From JAHEKD01 sp965215945 (GTDB taxonomy: Bacteria > Pseudomonadota > Gammaproteobacteria > Arenicellales > JAHEKD01), in assembly GCA_965215945.1 (NCBI GenBank), contig CBDCFC010000014.1:1-64000 (forward strand): a stretch of 64,000 nucleotides of DNA. The letters are read 5' to 3'. Position 1 is the stretch's first letter, and every line of letters begins with the position of its first letter. The position numbers and the translations under genes are program-made. Below, piece by piece: positions 63,994 to 64,000 of the stretch. The notes under the pieces are model-generated. The model saw only the letters and a program-made list of their open reading frames with translations, was not told where the DNA came from and searched no databases.

Positions 63994-64000
63994 TTCAAAA

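Overview
The window looks like the chromosome of a free-living, probably marine or otherwise salt-exposed gammaproteobacterium. It is moderately AT-rich. The evidence is the divergent cytochrome c4-type / engB pair, an 888-residue PepN, DsbD, a thyA-folA neighbourhood, and two NhaD-type sodium/proton antiporter genes. No tRNA, rRNA, CRISPR array or complete insertion sequence was seen. Only glpK is cut by the window edge (left end, minus strand).

Layout. 0-9 kb: glycerol kinase, a TusA-family protein, an HDAC-family deacetylase followed 4 bp later by a PLP amino-acid decarboxylase, cysteine synthase, a frameshifted rhodanese, a frameshifted MATE exporter and an FMN-dependent glutamate synthase-family enzyme. 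8.8-14.8 kb: a minus-strand glycerol ABC-transporter operon (glpV-S-T-P-Q-U order) that would feed GlpK. 14.9-26.3 kb: mostly housekeeping genes (cytochrome c, EngB, two divergent NhaD paralogues, small proteins, PepN, photolyase, a VWA protein and a J-domain membrane protein).

26.4-35.9 kb is accessory and decayed. It starts with an atypical RegA/ActR-like regulator whose phosphoacceptor Asp is Glu. Next come two small secreted proteins (one frameshifted), a CsgG/HfaB-like outer-membrane lipoprotein and another frameshifted secreted protein, followed by a strong terminator. After that lie an MFS remnant, an intact ParDE toxin-antitoxin pair, a palindrome-rich gap, and a divergent pair of broken cAMP-type signalling genes: a CRP-family regulator and a zinc-ribbon/cyclase/ATPase/TPR protein. 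At least ten single-base indels fall in this stretch, while long genes on both sides are intact.

35.9-41.7 kb is the most interesting part. On the minus strand a YcaO protein and a TfuA protein (the partner pair known from peptide thioamidation) are followed by an HExxH metalloprotease and a protein whose C-terminus is five tandem six-residue SRAVxx repeats behind a perfect Shine-Dalgarno. This looks like a RiPP-type peptide modification locus with a multi-core substrate. It was later interrupted by a palindrome-flanked GIY-YIG nuclease and by a degraded HigBA-type module; the latter is bracketed by a 33-bp direct repeat derived from the tfuA 3' end.

41.8-64 kb: a penicillin-binding transpeptidase, thyA, folA, a Sel1 lipoprotein, a glyoxalase, an alpha/beta hydrolase overlapping a membrane ferredoxin-cyclase, a TlpA-like thioredoxin, a DsbD with a duplicated N-terminal domain, a CocE/NonD hydrolase, a spermidine-synthase-like protein, NnrU, a DksA-like zinc finger, MmuM, a VOC protein, a secreted beta-propeller glycosidase-like protein, an MFS carrier, HTH regulators, and finally a fatty-acid-hydroxylase/GH3 acyl-adenylase fusion. 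A family of dispersed palindromes (cores of the type ATTGC...GCAATGAC or CCCCGG...CCGGGG) sits in many of the gaps. Database searches could not be run; family names come from motif recognition.
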